Source of the DNA: Candidatus Hydrogenedentota bacterium | Lineage (GTDB): Bacteria > Hydrogenedentota > Hydrogenedentia > Hydrogenedentales > CAITNO01 | DNA length: 55,480 nt | Direction: 5' to 3' | Assembly: GCA_012730045.1 (NCBI GenBank) | Contig: JAAYBR010000059.1 | Span: forward strand, 1 to 55,480 | Position numbers and translations under genes: made by a program | Part shown: one piece after another, positions 9,461 through 20,854 of the stretch | Position numbering within the stretch: position 1 is the first letter of the stretch | Layout: the number at the start of each line of letters is the position of its first letter | Notes under the pieces: model-generated | What the model saw: only the letters and a program-made list of their open reading frames with translations | Database searches by the model: none | Told to the model about the DNA's origin: nothing

Positions 9461-9503
9461 GAAGAAAGGCGGCGGCAAGCCGCCCCGCAGGCTTGCCTGC
9501 GGG
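9461..9503. repeat. REP-like double hairpin
   Basis: GAAGAAAGGC is followed by a hairpin GGCGGC-AA-GCCGCC at 9471-9484 and then CCCGCAGG-CTTG-CCTGCGGG at 9484-9503. The GAAGAAAGGCGGC entry and the AA/CTTG loops recur in the cluster at 55276-55449. Confidence 0.7.
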
Positions 9504-9673
9504 CCGCCACGGCGCGGGGCAACAGCCCCCCCGTTCGCGCCAATGCGCCCCTGTCCGCGTGTCCCCCTCCGCGCTCTCCGCGTCTCTGCGATGAGTCTTC
9601 CCTCCTGAGCGCCGGTTTTGACGTGGTGCCGGAAGAGTTCCCAACGCGGAGACGGGCGGTATTGAGAGATGGG

Positions 9674-9704
9674 GAAGCCCAAGCCATGGCGGGCACGAGA
9701 TGGC
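9674..9704. repeat. 31-nt direct repeat, copy 1
   Basis: Identical over 31 nt to 9812-9842 (core CCATGGCGGGCACGAGATGG); the flanks differ. The core in reverse complement reappears with changes at 124-140. Confidence 0.8.
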
Positions 9705-9811
9705 CTCGCTGGGTTTGACATGACGGGGTTTCGTCGCGGAACGGGAGGGAAGACAAAGAGGCCAGGCTGGAGCCTGGCGATCCCAGGGGCGCGCGGTTTG
9801 GGGATTATGGA

Positions 9812-9842
9812 GAAGCCCAAGCCATGGCGGGCACGAGATGGC
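9812..9842. repeat. 31-nt direct repeat, copy 2
   Basis: Second exact copy of the repeat at 9674-9704, 138 bp downstream in the same orientation. Confidence 0.8.
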
Positions 9843-9903
9843 GTCGCATGCGCTCGCCATGGCGGGTTGACCGTCGGTCTATCACGCGGCCATCGCCCAC
9901 GCC

Positions 9904-9932
9904 GTCATGGCGAACGCAGTGACGCCATCTCG
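9904..9932. repeat. Degenerate dispersed repeat (GCGAACGCAGTGACGCCATC)
   Basis: The stretch resembles the repeat next to position 106 (GCGAAGCGAAGCAATCTC) with several changes, and is followed by GCGCCTTCGGTC, similar to AACGCCTTCGGTC near 169-181. Confidence 0.45.
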
Positions 9933-10240
9933 TTCCCGGCGCGCCTTCGGTCTGGACCTCCCCCTCCGGCGATGCACGGTCCGCCTCTCCCGCGACGACG
10001 CCGGCGCCCTGGGACCGGGTTTGGGCAGGGGGCTGGCGGTCCGTTTCAGGCGGTGCAAGTTGTTTTGCCGCGCCTGATTGTGATACGGTAGCGGGGCACA
10101 ATCCCGCCGAATGTCCGCAGGGTTTTCCTGGGGGTGGGCCTCGTTGGCCCCCTCTGGAAGGCGTTGCGGGGGGCGGGATTCCCTGTCTGTTTCCCTGGAA
10201 AAACGCAGCAAGGCGGCGCACGCCGCGGGAGAATGCAGTA

Positions 10241-10996
10241 GTGAGAAAGCCGATCATCGCCGGAAACTGGAAAATGAACCTGAAGATCGCGGAGGGCGTG
10301 GCGCTGGTGGAGGCGCTGAAGCCGCTGGTCGCGGACGTGGACAATGTGGAAGTCGTTGTGTGCCCCATGTTCACGGCGCTGGACGCCGTGGCGAAGGCGG
10401 CGGCGGGCTCGAACGTGCAGGTGGGCGCGCAGAACGCCTATGTGAAGGCGGGCGGCGCGTTCACGGGCGAGATCGGCCCGCAGTTCCTGCAGGACGCCGG
10501 GTGCGCGTGGGTGATCATCGGCCACAGCGAGCGGCGCCACATCCTGGGCGAGACCGACGCGCTGCTGAACGAGAAGCTGCGCTTCGCCCTGGCGGCGGGG
10601 ATGAAGGTGATGTTCTGCATCGGCGAGCTGCTTGAGGAGCGCAAGGGCGGCCTCATGAACGACGTGATCCGCCGTCAGGTGGTCGAGGGGCTGAAGGGCC
10701 TCACGGCGGCCGACCTGGCGAACGTGGTGCTGGCGTACGAGCCCGTGTGGGCCATCGGCACCGGCGAGACGGCGTCGCCCGAGCAGGCCGAGGAGGTCCA
10801 CGTGTTCACGCGGGCCCTCGTGGCCGAACTGTTCGGCGCGGACGCGGCGGCGGCGATCCGGATCCAGTACGGCGGCAGCGTGAAGCCCGACAACGCGGCC
10901 GAGCTGTTCTCGAAGGAAAACGTGGACGGGTTCCTCGTCGGCGGCGCCGCGCTGAAGGCGGACGGCTTCGCCGCGATCATCCAGGCGGCCCGCTAG
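10241..10996 (+). CDS. tpiA: Triosephosphate isomerase
   Basis: This 251-residue enzyme interconverts glyceraldehyde 3-phosphate and dihydroxyacetone phosphate. All key residues are present: Asn9 and Lys11 in GNWKMN, the electrophile His95 in GHSERR, the catalytic base Glu167 in AYEPVWAIGTG (which includes the phosphate-gripping loop 6) and the YGGSV phosphate loop near 210. Length is normal for the family. The start codon is GTG. secG follows 49 bp downstream on the same strand, a common arrangement in bacteria. Confidence 0.97.
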   Translation: MRKPIIAGNWKMNLKIAEGVALVEALKPLVADVDNVEVVVCPMFTALDAVAKAAAGSNVQVGAQNAYVKAGGAFTGEIGPQFLQDAGCAWVIIGHSERRHILGETDALLNEKLRFALAAGMKVMFCIGELLEERKGGLMNDVIRRQVVEGLKGLTAADLANVVLAYEPVWAIGTGETASPEQAEEVHVFTRALVAELFGADAAAAIRIQYGGSVKPDNAAELFSKENVDGFLVGGAALKADGFAAIIQAAR

Positions 10997-11045
10997 AAAA
11001 CACCGGCCCCTCCGGGGCGCCGACCACAAAGGACTTGACAGACCC

Positions 11046-11684
11046 ATGCTTGAGGCAATTTTCAACTCGACCGTGCTGTGGTGGCTGATCCTGCTGCTCT
11101 ATCTGCCCGCCTGCCTGGGGCTGGTCGTCATCGTCCTCCTGCAGAAGGGCAAGGGCGCGGGGTTCGCCGGGGCCTTTGGCGTCGGCGGCGGCAGCGACAC
11201 GGTGTTCGGCCCCCGCTCGTCCAAGAGCCTTCCGCAGAAGATCACCTATGCGGCGGCGGCCCTGTTCATGCTGCTGGCCCTGCTGATGTCCACGCTCTCC
11301 GGACGCGTGGGCCGCAGCGCGGCGCCCGAACAGGTCACCGAGGAGGAAATCGCGAACATGAACGCCCTCTTCGAGCAGCAGAACCCGGCGGCCGACGCCG
11401 CGGCGGCGCCCGAGGGCGATGCGGCGGCGGCGGTCCCGGCGGCGGACGCCGCGGCTCCGGCCGAGGCCCCCGCGCCCGCGCCGGTGGTGGTGGAAGCCAC
11501 CCCCGTGCCGGATGCGGCCCCGGCGGAAGCGGCCCCGGCGGAAGCCGCGCCCGCGCCCGCAGTCGAGGCGGCTCCGGCCCCGGAGGCGGCCCCCGTGGTC
11601 GAGACGCCCGTCGCGCCCGAAGCGGCGGCCGCGGCGGCGGAGGAACATACGACGGAGACGGCGCCTGCCCCTCCCGCACAGTGA
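11046..11684 (+). CDS. secG: Preprotein translocase subunit SecG with long Ala/Pro/Glu tail
   Basis: Residues 10-32 and 66-84 are the two SecG transmembrane helices, separated by the conserved cytoplasmic loop (LLQKGKGAGFAGAFGVGGGS). SecG assists SecYE/SecA-driven export. Typical SecG ends soon after the second helix, but here residues 115-212 form a low-complexity tail rich in Ala, Pro, Glu and Val with PAEA-like repeats. Tpi-SecG pairing supports the call. A terminator follows at 11706. The long tail is unusual but has an intact frame and GC-rich codon use. Confidence 0.93.
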   Translation: MLEAIFNSTVLWWLILLLYLPACLGLVVIVLLQKGKGAGFAGAFGVGGGSDTVFGPRSSKSLPQKITYAAAALFMLLALLMSTLSGRVGRSAAPEQVTEEEIANMNALFEQQNPAADAAAAPEGDAAAAVPAADAAAPAEAPAPAPVVVEATPVPDAAPAEAAPAEAAPAPAVEAAPAPEAAPVVETPVAPEAAAAAAEEHTTETAPAPPAQ

Positions 11685-11705
11685 GTCAATTACCGTAACG
11701 GACGC

Positions 11706-11743
11706 AGGCCCAAGGCTTTTACCGGCTTTGGGCCTTTGTTGTT
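11706..11743 (+). terminator. Rho-independent terminator after tpiA-secG
   Basis: AGGCCCAAGGC (11706-11716) pairs with GCTTTGGGCCT (11725-11735) with one G-T pair across an 8-nt loop, followed by TTGTTGTT. Confidence 0.8.
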
Positions 11744-11810
11744 GCAGGGGCCTCCGGGAACGCCAAGGGCCTTTCCGGGGATACAGGATGTCATCGGTGG
11801 AGAACAAGCC

Positions 11811-13064
11811 ATGGACCGAATCGTAATCCGGGGGGGGAACCCGCTGAGGGGCGCGGTGCACGTGCACGGCGCGAAGAACGCGGTGCTGCCGCTGATGGCG
11901 GCGTCGCTGCTGGCGGAGACCCCCTGCACGCTGCACAATGTGCCCTGCCTGCACGATGTCTTCTCCATGGACAAGCTGTTGTCGCACATGGGCGTGCGGA
12001 CGGAGTTTACGGGCCGCTACATGATCATGGACGCCTCCGGCCCCCTGGAGCCCGAGGCGCCCTATGACCTCGTCCGGAAGATGCGGGCGTCGTTCTTCGT
12101 GCTGGGGCCGCTGCTGGCCCGGTGCGGACGGGCGCGCGTGTCCCTGCCCGGCGGATGCGCCATCGGCACCCGCCCGGTGGACATCCACCTGAAGGGGCTG
12201 GAGGCCCTGGGCGCGAACATCCGCCTGGACGAGGGCTATGTGCTGGCCGACGGGAAGCTCCGGGGCACCCGGTTCACGCTGGACTTCCCCAGCGTGGGCG
12301 CGACGGAGACGCTGATGATGGCGGCCACGCGCGCCGACGGGGTCACCCGGCTGGTGAATGTGGCGCGGGAGCCGGAGGTGGCGGACCTGGCGCGTTTTCT
12401 CAACGCGATGGGCGCGCAGATCTCCGGCGCGGGCACGGATGTCATCACCGTTGTGGGCGTGGAGGCCCTCGGCGGGGCCGACCACACGGCGGTCCCCGAC
12501 CGGATCGAGGCGGGCACGTTCCTGGCCGCGGCCGCGGCCACGGGCGGCGACGTGACGGTGCTGGACGCGAACCCGGACCATCTGCCGGTCTTTCTGGACA
12601 AGCTGGCGGAGGCGGGCGCGACCGTGGAGACGGGCGCAAACCGCATCCGCGTGGCCGCGCCGAACCGCCTGAAGGCGGTGGACGCCGCCACGCAGCCCTT
12701 CCCCGGCTTCGCCACGGACCTCCAGGCGCAGTTCATGGCGATGCTGACCTGCGCCGACGGCGCGAGCCGCATCCGGGAGACGGTGTTTGAGAACCGGTTC
12801 ATGCAGGTGGCCGAGCTGGTCCGCATGGGCGCCGACATCAGCGTGGACGGAAACATGGCCATCGTGCGCGGCGTCTCCGGGCTGTCGGGCGCGCCGGTCA
12901 TGGCGTCGGACCTGCGCGCGAGCGCGGCCCTCGTGATCGCCGGCCTCATGGCGGGCGAGGGCGAGACGGTCCTGCACCGCGTCTACCACATTGACCGGGG
13001 ATATGAGCGGATCGAGGAGCGCCTGGCGTCGCTGGGCGCGGACATTGTGCGGGTCCGGGACTAG
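11811..13064 (+). CDS. murA: UDP-N-acetylglucosamine 1-carboxyvinyltransferase
   Basis: This is the first committed enzyme of peptidoglycan synthesis, transferring enolpyruvate from PEP to UDP-GlcNAc in the cytoplasm. The 417-residue protein has Lys22-Asn23 (HGAKNAVLPL), the catalytic loop Cys116 in LPGGCAIGTRPVD (the residue targeted by fosfomycin in the family) and the EPSP-synthase-like alternating repeats. The start at 11811 has GGTGGAG upstream; an earlier in-frame ATG overlaps the terminator region and is unlikely. hisD begins 25 bp downstream. Confidence 0.96.
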   Translation: MDRIVIRGGNPLRGAVHVHGAKNAVLPLMAASLLAETPCTLHNVPCLHDVFSMDKLLSHMGVRTEFTGRYMIMDASGPLEPEAPYDLVRKMRASFFVLGPLLARCGRARVSLPGGCAIGTRPVDIHLKGLEALGANIRLDEGYVLADGKLRGTRFTLDFPSVGATETLMMAATRADGVTRLVNVAREPEVADLARFLNAMGAQISGAGTDVITVVGVEALGGADHTAVPDRIEAGTFLAAAAATGGDVTVLDANPDHLPVFLDKLAEAGATVETGANRIRVAAPNRLKAVDAATQPFPGFATDLQAQFMAMLTCADGASRIRETVFENRFMQVAELVRMGADISVDGNMAIVRGVSGLSGAPVMASDLRASAALVIAGLMAGEGETVLHRVYHIDRGYERIEERLASLGADIVRVRD

Positions 13065-13089
13065 ACCGGAACCGCGGAGGCCGGGCATC

Positions 13090-14400
13090 ATGGAAAAACA
13101 CGTCATCACCGACGACGCCGCGCTGGCGCAACTCAGGCGCCGGCTGCTGGCGCGCAGCGCGCCGGGCGGCACCCCCGCCGCCGCGGCCCGCCTGGAAAGC
13201 GTCCGGGCGATTGTGGAGGCCGTGCGGACGGAGGGCGACGCGGCGGTCGCGCGGTTCACGGAGCAGTTCGACGGGGTGCGCCTCGCGCCGGAGCGGTTCG
13301 AGCTGACCCGGGAGGAGATCGAGGCCGCCGGGAGCCGCGTGGACCCCGAAACCCTCGCCGCCCTGGGCCGCGCGATGGAGAACATCCGGGACTTCCACGC
13401 GCGAAACCTCCGCGAATCCTGGGAGCGGGAGTACCCCGACGGGTCGGTGATCGGCCAGCGGGTGGGCCCCGTCGAGAGCGCGGGGGTCTATGTCCCCGGC
13501 GGCAAGGCCTTCTACCCCTCCTCCGTGCTGATGAACATCGTCCCCGCCCGCGTGGCCGGGGTGACCGAGATTATCATGGTGTCGCCGCCGTCCCACAACG
13601 GCGACATCCACCCCGGCGTGGTGGCCGCGGCGCGGATGGCGGGGGCGACCCGCGTCTTCCGCGTGGGCGGGGCGCAGGCCGTGGCGGCCCTCGCCTTCGG
13701 CACGGAGACTATCCCGGCGGTGTGCAAGATCACCGGGCCGGGCAACGCCTATGTGACGGCGGCCAAGGCGCTGGTGCGCGGGGCCGTGGAGATTGACAGC
13801 GAGGCCGGGCCCTCCGAGGTGCTGGTGCTGGCGGACGCCTCCACCAACCCGCGCTTTGCCGCCGCCGAGCTCTTCGCCCAGGCGGAGCACGACGAGGAGG
13901 CCATGTGCCTGCTGGTCTCGGACAACGAACAGACGGCGGACGCCGTGGCCGCCGTGGTGGACGCGGAGCTCCCGGCGCTCCAGCGCGCGGGCATCGCGTC
14001 GCGCGCCCTGGAAGAGCTGGGCCTGCTCATTGTAGCCCGCTCGGCGGCGGAGGCGGTGGACCTCGCCAACTTCATCGCGCCGGAGCACCTGAGCGTGCAG
14101 ACGCGGGACGCCGAGGCAACGGCGAAGCAAATCCGCAACGCCGGGGCCGTCATGGTCGGCCCGATGACGCCGGTGGCCGTGGGCGACTACATCGCCGGAC
14201 CGAACCATGTGCTGCCGACCATGCGGCGCGCCCGGTTTTCCTCGCCCCTGACGGCGGAGGATTTCCGGAAGGTGACGAGCTATATCAAGTACAGTGAGGA
14301 GCGCCTGCGCGCGCAGGGCACCGACATCGTGCGCCTGGCCGAACTCGAGGGCCTCGAGGCCCACGCGCGGTCGGTGACGGTCCGCCTGGAGGAGTCGTGA
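13090..14400 (+). CDS. hisD: Histidinol dehydrogenase
   Basis: The 436-residue NAD-dependent enzyme performs the last two oxidations of histidine synthesis, from L-histidinol to L-histidine. Recognisable signatures are VPGGKAFYPSSVLMN, GPGNAYVTAAK, GPSEVLVLAD, the AQAEHDEEA zinc/catalytic segment, the LSVQT stretch and NHVLPT. The ATG at 13090 has GGAGG eight bases upstream. hisC starts one base after its stop codon, so hisD-hisC form a tight operon with the upstream murA. Confidence 0.97.
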   Translation: MEKHVITDDAALAQLRRRLLARSAPGGTPAAAARLESVRAIVEAVRTEGDAAVARFTEQFDGVRLAPERFELTREEIEAAGSRVDPETLAALGRAMENIRDFHARNLRESWEREYPDGSVIGQRVGPVESAGVYVPGGKAFYPSSVLMNIVPARVAGVTEIIMVSPPSHNGDIHPGVVAAARMAGATRVFRVGGAQAVAALAFGTETIPAVCKITGPGNAYVTAAKALVRGAVEIDSEAGPSEVLVLADASTNPRFAAAELFAQAEHDEEAMCLLVSDNEQTADAVAAVVDAELPALQRAGIASRALEELGLLIVARSAAEAVDLANFIAPEHLSVQTRDAEATAKQIRNAGAVMVGPMTPVAVGDYIAGPNHVLPTMRRARFSSPLTAEDFRKVTSYIKYSEERLRAQGTDIVRLAELEGLEAHARSVTVRLEES

Positions 14401-14401
14401 C

Positions 14402-15454
14402 ATGAAGTACAGCCGGAAAATCCTGGAGACGGTGGAAGGCTACACGCCGGGCGAGCAGCCCTCGGACCCGGACGTGATCAAGCTGAACACGAACGAGAAC
14501 CCCTATCCCCCGTCGCCGCGGGTGATCGAGGCCGTGCGCGCCCTGGGCGTGAACGCCCTGCGCCGCTACCCCGACCCGCTCTGCGCGGCTTTCCGCGCCG
14601 AGTGCGTGCGCCGGTACGGTCTGCAGGGGCCGGAATGGGTCATCGCCGGGAATGGCATGGACGAGCTGCTGGCGCTGGCGCTGCGCGCCTTTGTGGACCC
14701 CGGCGACCGCGTGCTCGCGCCCTACCCCACCTACTCCCTCTACGAGGTGCTGTGCCGGCTGCACGACTGCGCCCTGGACTCGGTGGACCTGGACCCGTCC
14801 TTCCGGCTTCCGGACGGGTTCTTCTCCACGCCCGGAAGACTGTGCTTTCTGGCACGGCCCAACGCGCCCACCGGCGTGTCCGCGCCCCGCGCGGAGGTGG
14901 AGCGCCTCTGCCGGAGTTTCCCCGGCATCGTGGTGATTGACGAGGCCTATGTGGACTTTTCCGACGACCACTGCATGGACTTCCCGGAGCGGTTCCCGAA
15001 CGCCATCGTGATGCGCACCTTCTCCAAGTCCTTCAGCCTGGCGGGCATGCGCGTGGGTATCGCCGTGGCGCGTCCGGAGCTGATCGCGGAGTTCGTGAAG
15101 GTGAAGGACTCGTACAACCTGGACGCCTTCAGCCAGGCGGCCGGTCGGGCCGCGCTGGAGGACTACGACTACATGCGCGAGAACGCCGGGCGCGTCCGCA
15201 GCACGCGCGCGTGGCTGCGCAACGACCTGCTGGCCCTCGGGTTCGACGTGCCGGAGTCGCAGAGCAATTTCCTGCTGGCCCGGTGGAACGGGACGCCGGA
15301 CGCGCGCGCGCTCTTCCAGGGCCTGCGCGACCGCGGCATTCTGGTGCGCTATTTTCCGCACCGGCTGCTGGAGAACGCGCTGCGCATCACCATCGGCACG
15401 GACGAGGAGTGCGCGGCGCTGCTGCTGGCGCTGCGCGCGCTGGTCGGGGCCTGA
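14402..15454 (+). CDS. hisC: Histidinol-phosphate aminotransferase
   Basis: A 350-residue fold-type I PLP aminotransferase that converts imidazole acetol phosphate to histidinol phosphate. Motifs include LNTNENPYPPSP near 28-39, ARPNAPTG at 151-158, IDEAYVDF at 179-186 and the PLP lysine Lys209 in RTFSKSFSLAGMRVG. Length and order match HisC. It lies directly after hisD and four bases before a HAD phosphatase, which could supply the intervening histidinol-phosphatase step. Confidence 0.95.
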   Translation: MKYSRKILETVEGYTPGEQPSDPDVIKLNTNENPYPPSPRVIEAVRALGVNALRRYPDPLCAAFRAECVRRYGLQGPEWVIAGNGMDELLALALRAFVDPGDRVLAPYPTYSLYEVLCRLHDCALDSVDLDPSFRLPDGFFSTPGRLCFLARPNAPTGVSAPRAEVERLCRSFPGIVVIDEAYVDFSDDHCMDFPERFPNAIVMRTFSKSFSLAGMRVGIAVARPELIAEFVKVKDSYNLDAFSQAAGRAALEDYDYMRENAGRVRSTRAWLRNDLLALGFDVPESQSNFLLARWNGTPDARALFQGLRDRGILVRYFPHRLLENALRITIGTDEECAALLLALRALVGA

Positions 15455-15457
15455 GGC

Positions 15458-16171
15458 GTGTTTCTCCGGTTCCTCCGGCGCGCGGTCCCCGAGGGGGAGG
15501 CGCTTCTCTTCGACTACGACGGCGTCATCGCCGACTCCGGGGAGGTGTACTTCGCCGAGTTCACGCGACTCTGCGCGGAGATGGGCTTTGACCGCCTGAA
15601 CTCGAAGGAGGCCTTTCTCGCCCTCTTCGACCACAACCTCGTGCTCCAGCTGATCCGGGCGGGGTTCCCCCTGCGGCGGCTGAAGGAGCTGGGGCGGCAG
15701 GTGGCCCCGCGGGTGGAGGCCGCCAATGAGCGCATATCGCCCTTCCCGGAGATGCCGGGCATTTTGGCCCGCCTCGCGGATGTTCACCCCGTGTATATCA
15801 TCACCTCCAACGCCACGTTCACCGTCACCCGCTTTCTTGAGAAACACCGGGTGGAGGGCGTGCGCGGGGTGATCGGCGCGGACCAGGAGACGAGCAAGGT
15901 GAAAAAGATCCGCCGGGTCATGCGCCTGGAGCGCGGACGCCGCTGCTGGTATGTCGGCGACACACGCGGCGACATCGTCGAGGCCCGCCGCGCCGGGGTG
16001 CTTTCCGTGGGCGCGGCCTGGGGCTGGCACGACGAGGCGCGCATCTGCTCGGCCCGGCCCGACGCCGTGGCCCGGCGGCCGGAGGACCTGCTGCGCTGGT
16101 TTGGCGCGCCGAAGGCCGACCTGGAAACCGTCCGCCGCGAGGGCGGCCCGGCGGAGGAGACACATCCATGA
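15458..16171 (+). CDS. HAD-superfamily phosphatase (candidate histidinol-phosphatase)
   Basis: The 237-residue protein has the HAD motif I FDYDGVIADS (nucleophile Asp19, Asp21), motif II IITSNAT, a lysine in motif III (KVKKI) and motif IV GDTRGDIVEA (Asp168), the layout of phosphoglycolate-phosphatase-like enzymes with a helical cap at about 30-95. It starts with GTG four bases after hisC and its TGA overlaps the next ATG. Position between hisC and the end of the his genes makes histidinol-phosphate a reasonable substrate, but the sequence itself looks like a generic PGP-type HAD; this is inference. Confidence 0.85.
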   Translation: MFLRFLRRAVPEGEALLFDYDGVIADSGEVYFAEFTRLCAEMGFDRLNSKEAFLALFDHNLVLQLIRAGFPLRRLKELGRQVAPRVEAANERISPFPEMPGILARLADVHPVYIITSNATFTVTRFLEKHRVEGVRGVIGADQETSKVKKIRRVMRLERGRRCWYVGDTRGDIVEARRAGVLSVGAAWGWHDEARICSARPDAVARRPEDLLRWFGAPKADLETVRREGGPAEETHP

Positions 16172-17142
16172 AAGGTCTGCGAAAAAAGAGACTCCTGTGG
16201 CTGGCCGTGCTGGCGGTTCTCGGCGCGCTGGGATGGCAATTCGGCCCCGTGCCCGTCCTGCTGGTCGCGGGAATGCTCGGCGCGGCCCTCAGCGTGCTCT
16301 TTCTGGTCCAATGGACGCTGGCCGGGCGCGGACTCGCCACATTGGAGGCCCTCCGCGCGCGCCACGGGTTCAACGCAATGGCCGGGGAACTGCGGGCGCG
16401 CCTGGGGACTCCGGACACTTTCCGGTTTGTCGTGATGGGAGACACGCGGAACAACACCGCCGTCGCCGCGCGGCTGTACGAAAAGGCTGCGGAGGAGACC
16501 CCCGCCGTCCTGTTCCACACCGGCGACATCGTGCGCCGGGGCAACCCCGGCGAATTCCTGCGCAACCATGTGCCGCTGCTCCCCCTGACGGGGGGCGCGC
16601 CCCTGTTCTGCGTGCCGGGAAACCACGACCAGGGCGCGCGGCGCGACTTTGCCGCGTTCCGGGCGCTGTACGGCGACGACCGGTTCTCCTTCGATTTCGG
16701 CGGCTGCCGCTTTGTGGGCTTCAACAACTGCCGCCGGGACCGGGTGGACGATGACACCCTGGCGTGGCTGCGCGCGGAGCTCGCCAAGCCCGGCGCGAAG
16801 CGGCGTTTCGTCTTCCTGCACATCCCCCCGGTGTTCTTCGAGGAAACCTTCGCGGGCGACGCGCGCCGAAGGGGGTTCCGGAAGAACCAGGACGCCTTCC
16901 ACACGGTCATGCGGGAATGCGGGGTGGACGAGGTGTTCATGGCGCACATCCACGGCTACGCGACCCACGTGCGCGACGGGGTGCGCTACACGCTGACGGC
17001 GGGCGGGGGCGCGCCCCTCAGCGGGCGCATCGCCAAGGAGAACCGGAACTTCCATTACGTGGCGCTGAACGTGTCGCCGGAGGGGCTGCGGCGGACAGTG
17101 GTCTTCCTGGACGGGGAACGTTGGGCGCGGAGGGAGGAGTAG
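16168..17142 (+). CDS. Membrane-anchored metallophosphoesterase
   Basis: Two hydrophobic segments (about 10-26 and 29-50) anchor a calcineurin-like phosphoesterase domain. Metal-site motifs are in order: GDTRNN (Asp92), HTGDIV, GNHD (Asn152-His153-Asp154), FLHIPP (His218) and AHIHGY (His260, His262). The family cleaves phosphate esters with two metals; the substrate here is unknown. The gene overlaps the HAD gene by four bases (ATGA), so they are coupled. It converges with the next gene, which ends four bases away. Confidence 0.88.
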   Translation: MKGLRKKRLLWLAVLAVLGALGWQFGPVPVLLVAGMLGAALSVLFLVQWTLAGRGLATLEALRARHGFNAMAGELRARLGTPDTFRFVVMGDTRNNTAVAARLYEKAAEETPAVLFHTGDIVRRGNPGEFLRNHVPLLPLTGGAPLFCVPGNHDQGARRDFAAFRALYGDDRFSFDFGGCRFVGFNNCRRDRVDDDTLAWLRAELAKPGAKRRFVFLHIPPVFFEETFAGDARRRGFRKNQDAFHTVMRECGVDEVFMAHIHGYATHVRDGVRYTLTAGGGAPLSGRIAKENRNFHYVALNVSPEGLRRTVVFLDGERWARREE

Positions 17143-17145
17143 GGC

Positions 17146-20634
<3,489 letters not shown>

Positions 20635-20714
20635 GACACAATACTCCGCCTTGGTTCAGCCAGTCACAGGGTCAGCCCGAAAGAAACTTTCCAAAGGCTA
20701 GAGGGGAGGGGGGG

Positions 20715-20731
20715 CCCGTTGCTCTAACGGG
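20715..20731 (-). promoter_or_regulatory. Leader hairpin of the kdsB-pyrG transcript
   Basis: Read on the minus strand, CCCGTT-AGAGC-AACGGG forms a perfect 6-bp stem that begins almost exactly at the predicted transcription start (about 20730). No U-run follows, so it is more likely a 5' stabilising or regulatory stem than a terminator. Confidence 0.4.
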
Positions 20732-20736
20732 ACTGC

Positions 20737-20766
20737 ATCTTAGCACAGCGGCCCGGGGGGAAGCAA
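20737..20766 (-). promoter_or_regulatory. Sigma70-type promoter of kdsB-pyrG
   Basis: On the minus strand TTGCTT (20766-20761), an 18-bp spacer and TAAGAT (20742-20737). The leader is about 95 nt. Confidence 0.5.
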
Positions 20767-20782
20767 AAGGCCGTGGCGGAAA

Positions 20783-20811
20783 TTGAAACCGGGGCCGGGG
20801 GCGGGTAGAAT
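20783..20811 (+). promoter_or_regulatory. Sigma70-type promoter of the PilT-type gene
   Basis: TTGAAA (20783-20788), a 17-bp G-rich spacer and TAGAAT (20806-20811); predicted start near 20818, 37 bases before the ATG at 20855. Confidence 0.65.
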
Positions 20812-20854
20812 CGCGGCGTGGGGGGCGGGGCGGCGGAAAATGGAGGACGGGCGC

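Larger units (their letters stand above)
9398..10240. other. Repeat-rich spacer without a convincing gene
   Basis: This 843-bp gap between the HEAT gene and tpiA has no ORF with credible codon use. It holds a REP-like hairpin pair (9461-9503), two copies of a 31-nt repeat (9674-9704 and 9812-9842) and a degenerate copy of the GCGAAGCGAAGCAATCTC-type repeat at 9904-9932. A weak promoter-like pair (TTGTTT 10060-10065, 18 bp, TACGGT 10084-10089) may serve tpiA. Confidence 0.6.

Noticed and set aside
9674-9842. CRISPR-like array
   Set aside because: Only two copies of the 31-nt repeat exist, 138 bp apart, with no regular spacers and no cas genes in the window.
9428-10374. Several frames of 70-230 residues across the 9398-10240 spacer
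   Set aside because: They run through hairpins and direct repeats, are rich in Arg/Pro/Gly and disagree with neighbouring codon use.
11006-11018. Terminator between tpiA and secG (GCCCC-TCC-GGGGC)
   Set aside because: Short stem, no T-run, and a complete terminator follows secG.
20635-20854. tRNA or riboswitch in the kdsB-pilT spacer
   Set aside because: No cloverleaf, T-loop (GTTCRANNC in the right frame) or known riboswitch core is seen; the stem at 20715 stands alone.
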